Assembly: GCA_964394665.1 (NCBI GenBank)
Contig: CAYMYN010000007.1
Coordinates: 62,001 to 126,000, forward strand
DNA: 64,000 nucleotides
Direction of reading: 5' to 3'
Source: CAYMYN01 sp964394665
GTDB taxonomy: Bacteria; Planctomycetota; UBA1135; GCA-002686595
Positions 10,583 to 17,967 of this stretch are shown one piece after another. The number at the start of each line of letters is the position of its first letter. Position 1 is the stretch's first letter. Below the pieces are notes generated by a model. It made no database searches. It had not been told where the DNA came from and saw only the letters and a list, made by a program, of their open reading frames with translations. The position numbers and the translations under genes are program-made.

Positions 10583-11293
10583 ATGTCCGCGCTCGTCCAG
10601 CTCCCCGCGCTCCTGATCCAGGATCCCGCCCCGGCGGCTGCGGGCCTGCACTGGCTCGACCTGGTCGGGCTGGGCTTGCTCGCACTCTTCGGGTTCTTGG
10701 GCGCCCTGCGCGGGCTCTGGTGGCAGGTGATCCGCCTCCTGGGTCTGGCCGCGGCGGTCGCCGTCGCGCGCGCGCTCGCGCCCCGCTTCGGGCCCGACTT
10801 CCAGCGGCTGAGCGACCTGCCCGGACCCGTGGCCAATGGGCTCGTCTGGTTGCTCCTGTTCCTCGCGGTGCTGGTGATCGCGAGCCTCCTCGGCAATCTC
10901 GGACGACGCACGCTCGAGGCGGTGCGCCTGGGTCCGGTCGATCGTTTCGGCGGGCTCGTCGCGGGCTTGCTCACGGCGCTCGTCTTGCACGCGGCCTTCC
11001 TCGTCGCGGTCTCGTACCTGGGGCCGACGGTGTGGGCCTCCGAGAGCCTGCAGCAGGCCGAGAGCCGACGACTCCTCACGACGGTCACGACGCGCCTGCA
11101 GCTCTACGTGGGCGCGGAGGACGCGGCCCGGATCCGTGGCTGGTTCGAGGGCGACGAAGCCCAGGGCGAGCCCGCCGACGCGGCGCGGGAAGTGGAGGAC
11201 GAACTCCCCACCGATCCCGCACCCCTCGACGGGGACGAACCGCTGCGCTTCGAGGAACCCCTGCCCCCGCGCCCGGGCGGGACCGTGCACTAG
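10583..11293 (+). CDS. cvpA: CvpA family membrane protein
   Basis: 236 residues with about four membrane helices in the first 150 residues (LVGLGLLALFGFLGALRGLW, VIRLLGLAAAVAVARALA, LVWLLLFLAVLVIASLLG, FGGLVAGLLTALVLHAAFL) and an acidic C-terminal tail. The pattern fits the CvpA/colicin-V-production family. In other bacteria these proteins affect envelope homeostasis, but their biochemistry is unclear. A weak promoter with -10 TAGGGT (10554-10559) lies just upstream. Confidence 0.7.
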   Translation: MSALVQLPALLIQDPAPAAAGLHWLDLVGLGLLALFGFLGALRGLWWQVIRLLGLAAAVAVARALAPRFGPDFQRLSDLPGPVANGLVWLLLFLAVLVIASLLGNLGRRTLEAVRLGPVDRFGGLVAGLLTALVLHAAFLVAVSYLGPTVWASESLQQAESRRLLTTVTTRLQLYVGAEDAARIRGWFEGDEAQGEPADAAREVEDELPTDPAPLDGDEPLRFEEPLPPRPGGTVH

Positions 11294-11345
11294 CAGCCCG
11301 TGGTGAGGTTCGCTACTGCGGCTTCGCACGTCCGCGCGCCGGGGC

Positions 11346-11374
11346 TTGACCCCCGCGATCCACGCGAGTAGGGT
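11346..11374 (+). promoter_or_regulatory. Sigma70-type promoter of the riboswitch transcript
   Basis: TTGACC (11346-11351), a 17-base spacer and TAGGGT (11369-11374). The expected transcription start near 11381 lies about 15 bases before the first paired bases of the cobalamin aptamer. Confidence 0.65.
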
Positions 11375-11395
11375 CAGGTCTTCACAACCCGGCAA

Positions 11396-11570
11396 CGCTC
11401 TTCGTGAGGGAAGCAGGTGAGAACCCTGCACGGTCCCGCCACTGTGAGTCGTGAGCCGGTCGCTCCCGAGGGATCCGCCTAGGCGGATCCGGGTCACTGA
11501 GCACTCGCCAGAGGGCTTGGGAAGGCTGGGCGGCCGGAGAAACGGCGAGTCAGGAGACCTGCGACGAGCG
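11396..11570 (+). promoter_or_regulatory. Cobalamin (B12) riboswitch
   Basis: The conserved core is easy to read: GGGAAGCAGGTGAGAACCC, then CCCGCCACTGTGA, a variable arm containing the perfect 20-base palindrome GGATCCGCCTAGGCGGATCC (11471-11490), GTCACTG, TTGGGAAGGC and the terminal B12 box AGTCAGGAGACCTGC. CGCTC (11396-11400) can pair with GAGCG (11566-11570) to close stem P1. The peripheral GTCACTG/GGGAAGG elements fit the adenosylcobalamin-type class. High cobalamin normally lowers expression of the downstream gene. That gene here is a secreted protein, and no transporter or synthesis gene follows. Confidence 0.93.
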
Positions 11571-11610
11571 CTCTCGGACGACCGGCCTCGGGGATTGGGC
11601 CGACTCCGCG

Positions 11611-11631
11611 CTCCCGGCGGGAGGACTCCCG
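11611..11631 (+). promoter_or_regulatory. Candidate expression platform (mutually exclusive hairpins)
   Basis: CTCCCG (11611-11616), CGGGAG (11618-11623) and CTCCCG (11626-11631) follow one another, so the central CGGGAG can pair with either neighbour. Lying 40 bases after the aptamer and 85 before the start codon, this could be the switching element. Confidence 0.4.
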
Positions 11632-11715
11632 CGCGGGGTCTCGGATCGACGCATCGATCGACGATGCACTCCCCGCGGCCGCCTTCGACGCGGTATCGAA
11701 CGGAGTCCCGATCCC

Positions 11716-12987
11716 ATGCGCACCCCCATCGCGCCGAGCGCCCTGGCGCTCCTCGCCCTCTCCCTGCCCCTCTCCGCCCAGGACAGCGTGTTCCCGGGCT
11801 TCGCCCAGACGGCCCAGCAACCGGTGCCCGTGCCCGGCTCTGCCTTCGCGACGCTCCCCGGCGGTGAACGCGTCGTGTTCGACGGCCTGACCGTCGACCT
11901 CTACTCGGCCGGCGGGGCCTTCCTCGCGAACCTCGGCTCCTTGCCGGGCTTCGGTTTCCCGAGCTTCGTCGCGATCTCGCCCAGCGCCTCCACGGCCCTC
12001 GTGGGCGAGAGCTCGAACCACGGCCTCTACCGCGTGGGCCTCGGGGGCGGCGGCCTCGCCCTCGTGGCGAGCGCGATCTTCAATTTCGACGCGGTCTACC
12101 TCGACGAGAACCTGGCCGTCGTCAGCGCCGCGACCTGCGGCTTCGGTTGCGGCAACGACCTGCTCGAGGTGAACGTCCACACCGGGGCGGTTCGCCCCTT
12201 GGCCGCCCTCCCGGGAGCGTCCGGCCCGCTCGCCCTGGGCAACAACGGCTCGCTCTTCTACACGACCGTCAGCGGGTCCTTCCCGCCGCCGCCGGGAAGC
12301 TCGCAGGTGCTGCGCTGGAGCGCGGTCCAGGTCGCTTCGGGCGTCCTGCTCGGGGTGGCGGACGCGACCGTCGTCGTGCCCGCGCTGGATGGCGGCGCGT
12401 CGATGGCGGTCGATGCCGTGCTCGGCGGCATCGTGGTCGCCGAGTCGGCCTTCGGGGCCACGAGCCGCATCCGGCTCTTCTCCGCCGGCGGCAACCTGGT
12501 CTCGACCGTCGTCGAGAGCCAGGACTGGATCGGGAGCATCGAGCTGCGCGCCGGCGGCCGGCTCGGTCACTTCTTCCCCTACCAGCCCGCGGACGGGGTC
12601 TTCCTGACCTACACCTCGGGCGGCCAGATTCGCACCGTTCGGCCGCAACGCCCGCAGGCGAGCTTCGCCCAGTCGGGTTCGACCGGCGAGCTGACCGTCA
12701 CCGGCGCGCCTGCGGGCGGCGGCCTGCTCGTCCTGTGGCAGTCGTCCGCGATCTGGAACCCGATCGAGACGAGCTACTTCCTCGGCGCCTTCGGCTTCCA
12801 GCTCCACACCGGCGTCGCGCCCTCCGCCCTGCGCCGGCTGCCGTTCTACACGCCGGTCGACGCGAACGGCCAGGGTGTCTTCAGCTACTTCGACCCGGGC
12901 AACCTGGCTGGCACGTTGGTCTTCCAGACGCTCGTGCTGGACGCGAGCGGCGCCTTCGTCGGGAGTTCGACCTCGGTCGCCAACTGA
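11716..12987 (+). CDS. Secreted propeller-like protein under cobalamin riboswitch
   Basis: 423 residues. A signal peptide (about 1-21, ending LSAQ) is followed by about 300 residues rich in short beta strands and aromatic/Gly turns, resembling a beta-propeller. Two nearby cysteines are seen in CGFGCG. The last 110 residues look like a separate beta domain of a type common at the C-terminus of planctomycete secreted proteins (LPFYTPVDANGQGVF, then LVFQTLVLD). GGAG at 11702-11705 precedes the ATG. It is the only gene controlled by the riboswitch, since the next gene is convergent. A role in binding or capturing cobalamin at the surface, like the BtuG propellers of Bacteroides, is inference. Confidence 0.75.
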   Translation: MRTPIAPSALALLALSLPLSAQDSVFPGFAQTAQQPVPVPGSAFATLPGGERVVFDGLTVDLYSAGGAFLANLGSLPGFGFPSFVAISPSASTALVGESSNHGLYRVGLGGGGLALVASAIFNFDAVYLDENLAVVSAATCGFGCGNDLLEVNVHTGAVRPLAALPGASGPLALGNNGSLFYTTVSGSFPPPPGSSQVLRWSAVQVASGVLLGVADATVVVPALDGGASMAVDAVLGGIVVAESAFGATSRIRLFSAGGNLVSTVVESQDWIGSIELRAGGRLGHFFPYQPADGVFLTYTSGGQIRTVRPQRPQASFAQSGSTGELTVTGAPAGGGLLVLWQSSAIWNPIETSYFLGAFGFQLHTGVAPSALRRLPFYTPVDANGQGVFSYFDPGNLAGTLVFQTLVLDASGAFVGSSTSVAN

Positions 12988-13001
12988 GCTTCTCGCGGGC
13001 C

Positions 13002-13023
13002 GCGCGCTCGACGGCGAGCGCGC
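13002..13023. terminator. Hairpin between convergent genes
   Basis: GCGCGCTCG (13002-13010), loop ACGG, CGAGCGCGC (13015-13023): a perfect 9-bp stem between the secreted protein and the Nfu gene. It has no T-tract and could act in both directions. Confidence 0.4.
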
Positions 13024-13038
13024 TGCCCCGCCTTGCGT

Positions 13039-13332
13039 TCAACCGCGGACTTCGCGCACCGAGCGCACCCAGTCGAGCCGCTCGCGCAGGCGCGGCTCGA
13101 GGGCGCCTGCGATGGTGAGCGAGCGCACCGCGCAAGCATGGCAAGCGCCGACGAGCTCGAGCTCGACTTCGCCCGCTTCTCCGACCGCGACCAGGCGCAC
13201 GTCCCCGCCGTCGAGCGCCAGCGCCGGACGGAGTTCGTCGAGCACCGCCTCGACCTCGGCGATGCGCCCCGGGTCCCCGCGTGGCGCCTCGGTTCGGGCT
13301 CGGCCTCCGAACAGGCGCCCGAGGAAGCTCAC
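13039..13332 (-). CDS. NifU-like C-terminal domain protein (Nfu Fe-S scaffold)
   Basis: 97 residues from a GTG at 13332 that overlaps the upstream stop (GTGA). Residues 25-90 carry the Nfu signature: LDELRPALALDGGDVRLV and then CHAC, the two cysteines that hold a transferable Fe-S cluster between two subunits. Nfu proteins deliver clusters to targets such as aconitase or respiratory enzymes. A longer version from an ATG at 13371 is possible, but the coupled GTG is preferred. Confidence 0.85.
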   Translation of the reverse strand: MSFLGRLFGGRARTEAPRGDPGRIAEVEAVLDELRPALALDGGDVRLVAVGEAGEVELELVGACHACAVRSLTIAGALEPRLRERLDWVRSVREVRG

Positions 13333-13964
13333 GTCCGGGCCTCGAAGCGCAGCCAACCCACCGGCAGCCACAGACGCGCGGCCTCGCCCATGAGTTCGAG
13401 GCGCACCCCACCTCCGCGGGTCGCGAGCCGCTCGACCAACGTCGAAAGGGACGCGCCGGGCGCCACCTCGACGCTCAGGCTACCGGCCCCCTCCGCCGAC
13501 TCGAGGGACCAACACAACTCCCGCGCGCCGTCGCCGTCCCGCCCGGCGGCAAAGAGCACCGAAGCCACCGCCCAGGGCGCCTCCCACCCCGCGCCCGCCG
13601 CCGCCGCGAGTCGGGGTAATGGCCCCGGGGGCTCCGCCAGCGGCCGTCGCTCGCGGCGCAGGGCATCCCGTGCCGCGCCGACCAGCAGCTCCAGGCCCCG
13701 GGGATCGCGCCGCTCCTGCAGCAGGTCCGCGCCCGCCGCCGAGGCCAACACCGCCAGCACGTATCCCAGCTCCTCGACGCGCGCGCTCACCTCGGCGAGA
13801 TCGGCGCTGCGCTCCCCGATCCAGTCCCGCTCCGCGTCGAGCCGCGCCAGCGAGCCCAGGGTCTCGAGCAACTGCGTGGCGTTGTTGAGCCGATGCAGCA
13901 GCACGGGCATCAGGGCCGCCGCGAGGGGATCGCCCGCTCCCACCTGCTGCGCCGGCAGGCTCAC
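13329..13964 (-). CDS. ChpT/histidine-kinase-like phosphotransfer protein
   Basis: About 211 residues from a GTG at 13964; the frame is open upstream through the tRNA gene, so a start after the tRNA is required. LLHRLNNATQLLETLGSLA matches a DHp helix with the histidine phospho-acceptor in an HRLNN context. The remainder aligns in layout with an ATPase domain but lacks clear N, G1 and G2 boxes. Size and architecture resemble ChpT-type histidine phosphotransferases or degenerate kinases. Its stop overlaps the Nfu start, so the two are probably co-translated. The assignment rests mainly on the helix motif. Confidence 0.5.
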   Translation of the reverse strand: MSLPAQQVGAGDPLAAALMPVLLHRLNNATQLLETLGSLARLDAERDWIGERSADLAEVSARVEELGYVLAVLASAAGADLLQERRDPRGLELLVGAARDALRRERRPLAEPPGPLPRLAAAAGAGWEAPWAVASVLFAAGRDGDGARELCWSLESAEGAGSLSVEVAPGASLSTLVERLATRGGGVRLELMGEAARLWLPVGWLRFEART

Positions 13965-13996
13965 GCCCCTCCCCCACCGCCGCCCACCAGCCCCCC

Positions 13997-14082
13997 TGGT
14001 ACCGAGGAGGGGACTCGAACCCCTACACCCTTGCGGGTAATGGATTTTGAATCCATCGCGTCTGCCATTTCGCCACCCCGGC
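13997..14082 (-). tRNA. tRNA-Leu (CAA)
   Basis: An 86-base cloverleaf with encoded CCA. The anticodon stem ATGGA/TCCAT encloses loop TTCAAAA, giving anticodon CAA (reads UUG). It has the long variable arm of type II tRNAs and a T-arm GGGGTTCGAGTCCCC. The acceptor contains a G-U pair at its end. Confidence 0.95.
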
Positions 14083-14093
14083 AGGGGAGCGTC

Positions 14094-14122
14094 AGCATCG
14101 GGGATGGGGAGGGCTTCTGCAA
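14094..14122 (-). promoter_or_regulatory. Promoter of tRNA-Leu (CAA)
   Basis: On the minus strand TTGCAG (14122-14117), 17 bases, GATGCT (14099-14094). The start of transcription is expected a few bases before the tRNA 5' end at 14082. Confidence 0.5.
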
Positions 14123-14188
14123 GGGGCGGGTGAGGTGCGGGAGCGAGAGGTTCGTCTGGCGCGCAAGGTGGTCCAGCGCGGCGCGAGC

Positions 14189-14899
14189 TCAGGGCTGCGC
14201 TTGTGAGTCGGCGAGGGCGGCGCCCAGGCCGCGGGCGACGCCGAGGGCAGTGTGGGCGTGGCGCAGGGCGAGCAGGATGCCGGGGCCGAAGGACTCGATG
14301 CCGTAGGTCTCGTGGGCGATGCGCAGGAGCTCGCCCTGGCCGCCGAAGACGACCTCCTGGTTGGAGTGGGGGCCGGGCAGGCGCAGGGAGTGGATCGGGA
14401 ATCGGCCGGGGTCCGTCCCCAGACGCGCGGCCATGCGTTCGGCGGTGTCGAGGGCCGTGCCCGAGGGCGCGTCGCGCTTGCGCTCGTGGTGCGTCTCGAG
14501 GATCTCCGCGCGTTGGAGGTGCTCGACGACGAGCTCGCAGCAGCGCTGCATCAACCACACCCCGAGGCTGAAGTTGGGCACCACGAGACCGCCCAGCCCG
14601 CGGCGGCGCGCGAGCTCGTCGAGCTCGCGGTTCTGCTCGAGGGAGACGCCGCTGGTGCCGATCACCGGACGCACGCCGCGCTCGAGCATCGCCAGGCCGT
14701 GGGCCGCGCCAAGGCCGGCGACCGTCAGGTCCAGTCCCAGCTCCGCCCCGCTCGCCACCAGGCGCGTGGGCAGGTCGTCCTCGCGCTCGAGCTCGGCCAC
14801 GACCTCGAAGTCCTCGCAGCCCGCGAGCAACCCGACCGCGAAGCGGCCCATGCGGCCGCGCGCCCCCACCACCGCCACGCGTAGCCGGCGCGCGCTCAC
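14189..14899 (-). CDS. dapB: 4-hydroxy-tetrahydrodipicolinate reductase
   Basis: 236 residues from a GTG at 14899 that overlaps the ddl stop (GTGA). It reduces the dapA product with NAD(P)H in the diaminopimelate/lysine pathway. The nucleotide-binding motif is VVGARGRMGR near the N-terminus. The catalytic signature ETHHERKRDAPSGTAL contains the HH pair, Lys and DAPSGTA substrate loop. It shares an operon with ddl and a UDP-sugar pyrophosphorylase, so the context is peptidoglycan precursor synthesis. Confidence 0.93.
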   Translation of the reverse strand: MSARRLRVAVVGARGRMGRFAVGLLAGCEDFEVVAELEREDDLPTRLVASGAELGLDLTVAGLGAAHGLAMLERGVRPVIGTSGVSLEQNRELDELARRRGLGGLVVPNFSLGVWLMQRCCELVVEHLQRAEILETHHERKRDAPSGTALDTAERMAARLGTDPGRFPIHSLRLPGPHSNQEVVFGGQGELLRIAHETYGIESFGPGILLALRHAHTALGVARGLGAALADSQAQP

Positions 14900-15969
14900 G
14901 CCGGCCGCTCCCGCCGCGCGCGCAGGCCCAGGCGCACGAGTTCGAGGCACAACGCGGGGAAGTCGAGGCCGGCGATCTCGGCCGAACGGGGCACGAGCGA
15001 GCGGGCGGTCATGCCGGGCAGGGTGTTGATCTCGAGCGCCACGGGATCGCCCCCATCCGCGGGGACGATGAAGTCGGTGCGCGAGACGCCGTCGCAGCCG
15101 GCGACCTCGTGGGCGCGACGGGCGAGCTCCTGCAAGCGCTCCACGATGGCGGGGTCGAAGCCCTCCGGGGGGCACAACTCCAGCGCGCCGGCGGCGTCGT
15201 ACTTCTCGCGGTAGTCGAAGTAGCCCGCTCCCCGGGGTCGGATCTCGACCGGAGGCAGCGCGCGCAGCGCTTCGCCGCGGTTCCCGAGCACGCCGCAGGT
15301 CGCCTCGACACCCGCCACGCGCGCCTCGACCAGGGCCGCGTCCCCCGCGCCGAGGACGGCCTCGACCGCGCCGCGAAGCGCCCCGTGGGATTCGACCTGG
15401 ACCACGCCCAGGGACGAACCTCCGCGATTGGGCTTCACGAACCACGCTGCGCCGCCGAGGGCTTCGAGGCGCGCGACTTCGGCGCCCCGGTCCCGGCCCC
15501 AAGCCTCCGGCCGCACCAGGTGCCCGGGCGCGACGCGCAGCCCGGCATCGGCGAGCACCAGCCGCGTGCGGTGCTTGTCGAGGCACAGCGACGAGGCGGC
15601 CACCCCCGAGCCGGTGTAGTCGCGCCCCGCCCCCTCGAGCAGGCCCTGGACGACGCCGCCCTCGCCCTCGCCGCCGTGTAGCGCGAGGAAGAAGACCGTG
15701 CCGAGGGGAAGCCGGCAGAGCGCCTGGGCGGGCTCGAGTGGCTCGCCCGCCAGCAACCAACGGCCATCGACCGCGATCTCGACCGCGACCACCGAGCGCG
15801 GGGCGTCCTCGCCGCGATCGAGCGCACGCCGCTGGCCCAGCTCGAGGGCCGCCGTGACGGCGCGGCCCGAGTCGAGCGAGACCTCGCGTTCGCTCGAGCG
15901 CCCCCCCAGGAGCACGCACACCGTTCGCCCCGCGAGTCGCGTGCCCAGCCCGTCGTCGGCAGGTGTCAC
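14896..15969 (-). CDS. ddl: D-alanine--D-alanine ligase
   Basis: 357 residues. An ATP-grasp enzyme that joins two D-alanines for the peptidoglycan stem. Visible motifs are LLGGRSSEREVSL at the N-terminus, FLALHGGEGEGGVVQGLLE, a YTGSG substrate loop, the ATP-binding WFVKPNRGGSSLGV and the metal-binding EINTLPGMT near the C-terminus. Start and stop overlap both neighbours (ATGA with the upstream pyrophosphorylase, GTGA with dapB), so the three are translated as a unit. Confidence 0.94.
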   Translation of the reverse strand: MTPADDGLGTRLAGRTVCVLLGGRSSEREVSLDSGRAVTAALELGQRRALDRGEDAPRSVVAVEIAVDGRWLLAGEPLEPAQALCRLPLGTVFFLALHGGEGEGGVVQGLLEGAGRDYTGSGVAASSLCLDKHRTRLVLADAGLRVAPGHLVRPEAWGRDRGAEVARLEALGGAAWFVKPNRGGSSLGVVQVESHGALRGAVEAVLGAGDAALVEARVAGVEATCGVLGNRGEALRALPPVEIRPRGAGYFDYREKYDAAGALELCPPEGFDPAIVERLQELARRAHEVAGCDGVSRTDFIVPADGGDPVALEINTLPGMTARSLVPRSAEIAGLDFPALCLELVRLGLRARRERPA

Positions 15970-17375
15970 GATGCCCCGTCTTCGTAGAGGTGTCCGGTCT
16001 CCAGGCGCCGCGGCGCACGTGGCGCGGCGCGGCGGAACTCCTCGGCGTCCTCGGCGAGGAGCGGATCGACCTCCAGCGGCGCGAGCCCCTCCCCGTCCGG
16101 CGCGGGCGGCTCGAGGTCGGCCTGTTCGAGCCAGCGCAGGAAGAGGTTCACGAGGTCGCGGCGCACGCTCTCGGGCGAATCGGGACCGGCGGCGTTCTTG
16201 AGCGGGCTGAACTCGAGGGCGCGGTCGACCTCGACGGTCAAGGTGCGCTCGGCCAGTCCGAGGGCGTCGAACACGAACGTCTCGAACTTGATGCCCTCGC
16301 GCTCGACGGCCCGTCCCGTGCCGTCGAGGGCCTGGACGCCCTTGCGCGCCAGGTGCCAGGGCAAGCTCAGGCGCGAGCCCGTGATGCGCTCGAGGAACCC
16401 GAGGTCGAAGGCGTGCACGGCGATGTTGCCGGCGCGGAACAGGAGCTGTCCCTCACCGTCCCGGGCCTCGCGCAGCGCGGCGGGCAGGTCGGAGTACTCG
16501 ATGCAGCCCAGGCGGCCGTCGGCGCGCCCCAGGACACCGACCTTCTCGTGCGCGTCGCGCTTGGAGACGACCTTGCTCGACATCTCGGCCCCTTCGAGCG
16601 CGTGCAGGCCGAGGAAGAAGGCATCGGCGGGGCGCGCGAGCGGGTTGTCGACCTGGAAGTACGAGAGGACCGCCAGGCCACGGGCGCGGGCGTCGGCCAG
16701 GCCGCCGGAGTCCCGGAAGGCCGACAACACGCCGCCATGACCGCTGGGCGCGAGGAAGAGCTCGCCAGGCCCGGAGAGCAGGATCCGCCCCTCGGGGTCG
16801 AGCGCGGGCAGCATCGCCTGGCTGAAGAAGTGCACGTCCGCCGGATCGAGCCCGAAGTAGCCCTGGGCCTCGAAGAACGCGCGCGTCGCGGCGTCGTTGG
16901 CCGGCGAGGTCATCACGTAGAACGGCGTCGGAGCGCCGTGGCGTCGTTGCGCGGCGAGCAGGCGTCGCGCGTGCCACTCGAACAGGCTGCGGCCGCTGAC
17001 GGGGCCCACGGGGAAGCAGCCCTTGGGCTGCAGGATCCCCAGCCGCGAGGCCTGGCCGCCCGCGACCAGCAGGTAGCCGACGCGGCCCTCGCTCAGCAGC
17101 TCCTCGCCGCGCCGCCGCGCCTGGGCTGCGCGGCGTTCCTCGTCGGGACCGCGCTCGAGGGGAAAGAGATCCGGCGGCTCGAACGCGGATCCGGCCTCGG
17201 GAGCGGGTCCCTCCAGGAGTCCGCGGAACTCCGCGACCCGCTCGAGGTCGAGGGCCTCGAGCTGGTCCAGGAAGCGCTCGCGTTCCCCGGGTCCGAGACG
17301 GTCGAGGAAGTCGAACAGGTGTTCCTGTCCGTGGCCCCGCAACCGTTCCCGCAGGGACCTCTCGCGTACGTTCAT
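15966..17375 (-). CDS. Eukaryote-type UDP-N-acetylhexosamine pyrophosphorylase
   Basis: 469 residues of the UDPGP family. It should make a UDP-sugar (probably UDP-GlcNAc) from UTP and a sugar 1-phosphate. The nucleotide-binding loop is GGQASRLG at residues 106-113 (usual form GGQGTRLG), followed by PKGCFPVG and LFEWHARRLL. Later blocks APSGHGGVLSAFRDSGGL, YFQVDNPLARPADAFFLG and EYSDLP follow the order seen in UAP1/AGX1 proteins. Most bacteria use GlmU instead. Operon with ddl and dapB supports a role in cell-wall precursor supply. Glucose or galactose specificity cannot be excluded. Confidence 0.85.
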   Translation of the reverse strand: MNVRERSLRERLRGHGQEHLFDFLDRLGPGERERFLDQLEALDLERVAEFRGLLEGPAPEAGSAFEPPDLFPLERGPDEERRAAQARRRGEELLSEGRVGYLLVAGGQASRLGILQPKGCFPVGPVSGRSLFEWHARRLLAAQRRHGAPTPFYVMTSPANDAATRAFFEAQGYFGLDPADVHFFSQAMLPALDPEGRILLSGPGELFLAPSGHGGVLSAFRDSGGLADARARGLAVLSYFQVDNPLARPADAFFLGLHALEGAEMSSKVVSKRDAHEKVGVLGRADGRLGCIEYSDLPAALREARDGEGQLLFRAGNIAVHAFDLGFLERITGSRLSLPWHLARKGVQALDGTGRAVEREGIKFETFVFDALGLAERTLTVEVDRALEFSPLKNAAGPDSPESVRRDLVNLFLRWLEQADLEPPAPDGEGLAPLEVDPLLAEDAEEFRRAAPRAPRRLETGHLYEDGAS

Positions 17376-17445
17376 GGATCGGTCCGGGACCTCGCCGCCC
17401 GCGACCCGCTCCCGTGTCGGATCGGCGTCGTGGGCGCGGCGGCGT

Positions 17446-17793
17446 TCAGGAGGAGACCGTGTCGGTGAGGCCGCTCGAGAGGGTCTCGAAGGCCTGCTCG
17501 AGCAGGTGCAGGAGCGCTTCCTGTCGACGCTCGAGGAGCATCTGGCGGTGAACCAGCTTCTCGACGATGGGCGGGAGGATCGCCTCGCGCGTGTAGTTGT
17601 TGATCATGTTGATGATCTCCGCGCGGCCGGCGTCGGGCAGCTTGTGGAAGTGGTAGCTGAACTTCTCCTGCAGCACCTCCTCGGTGACGTGCATGCACTC
17701 CGACGCGATCTGATCGACGCTCTGCTTGTTGTGCTCGGCGTGGAAGACGTCCTTCTTGTACTGGAGCAGGAGTTCACGGAACTTCTGGTGCAC
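17446..17793 (-). CDS. Small helical protein of unknown function
   Basis: 115 residues, not recognised. Composition is clearly coding (MHQKFRELLLQYKKDVFHAE) and helical throughout, with several His and a C-terminal amphipathic helix (VHRQMLLERRQEALLHLLEQ). No signal peptide or membrane segment. It lies between fabF and the UDP-sugar pyrophosphorylase, 70 bases before the latter, on the same strand. Confidence 0.7.
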   Translation of the reverse strand: MHQKFRELLLQYKKDVFHAEHNKQSVDQIASECMHVTEEVLQEKFSYHFHKLPDAGRAEIINMINNYTREAILPPIVEKLVHRQMLLERRQEALLHLLEQAFETLSSGLTDTVSS

Positions 17794-17967
17794 GGATCGC
17801 TCCTTGGGGGGGCTCGGGGTGGGTTCCCCGGAGGGCCCGGGGTGATCGGGGAGCGCCCCATCGGGCGCTGGGAAACGGCGATCCTACCACGCGAGGGGGC
17901 CGCGGGCCCGGACCTCCGGCGCGCACGGGCCCCTGGCTCGGAGCGGGGCGCGCGGAGCGGTCCAGGG

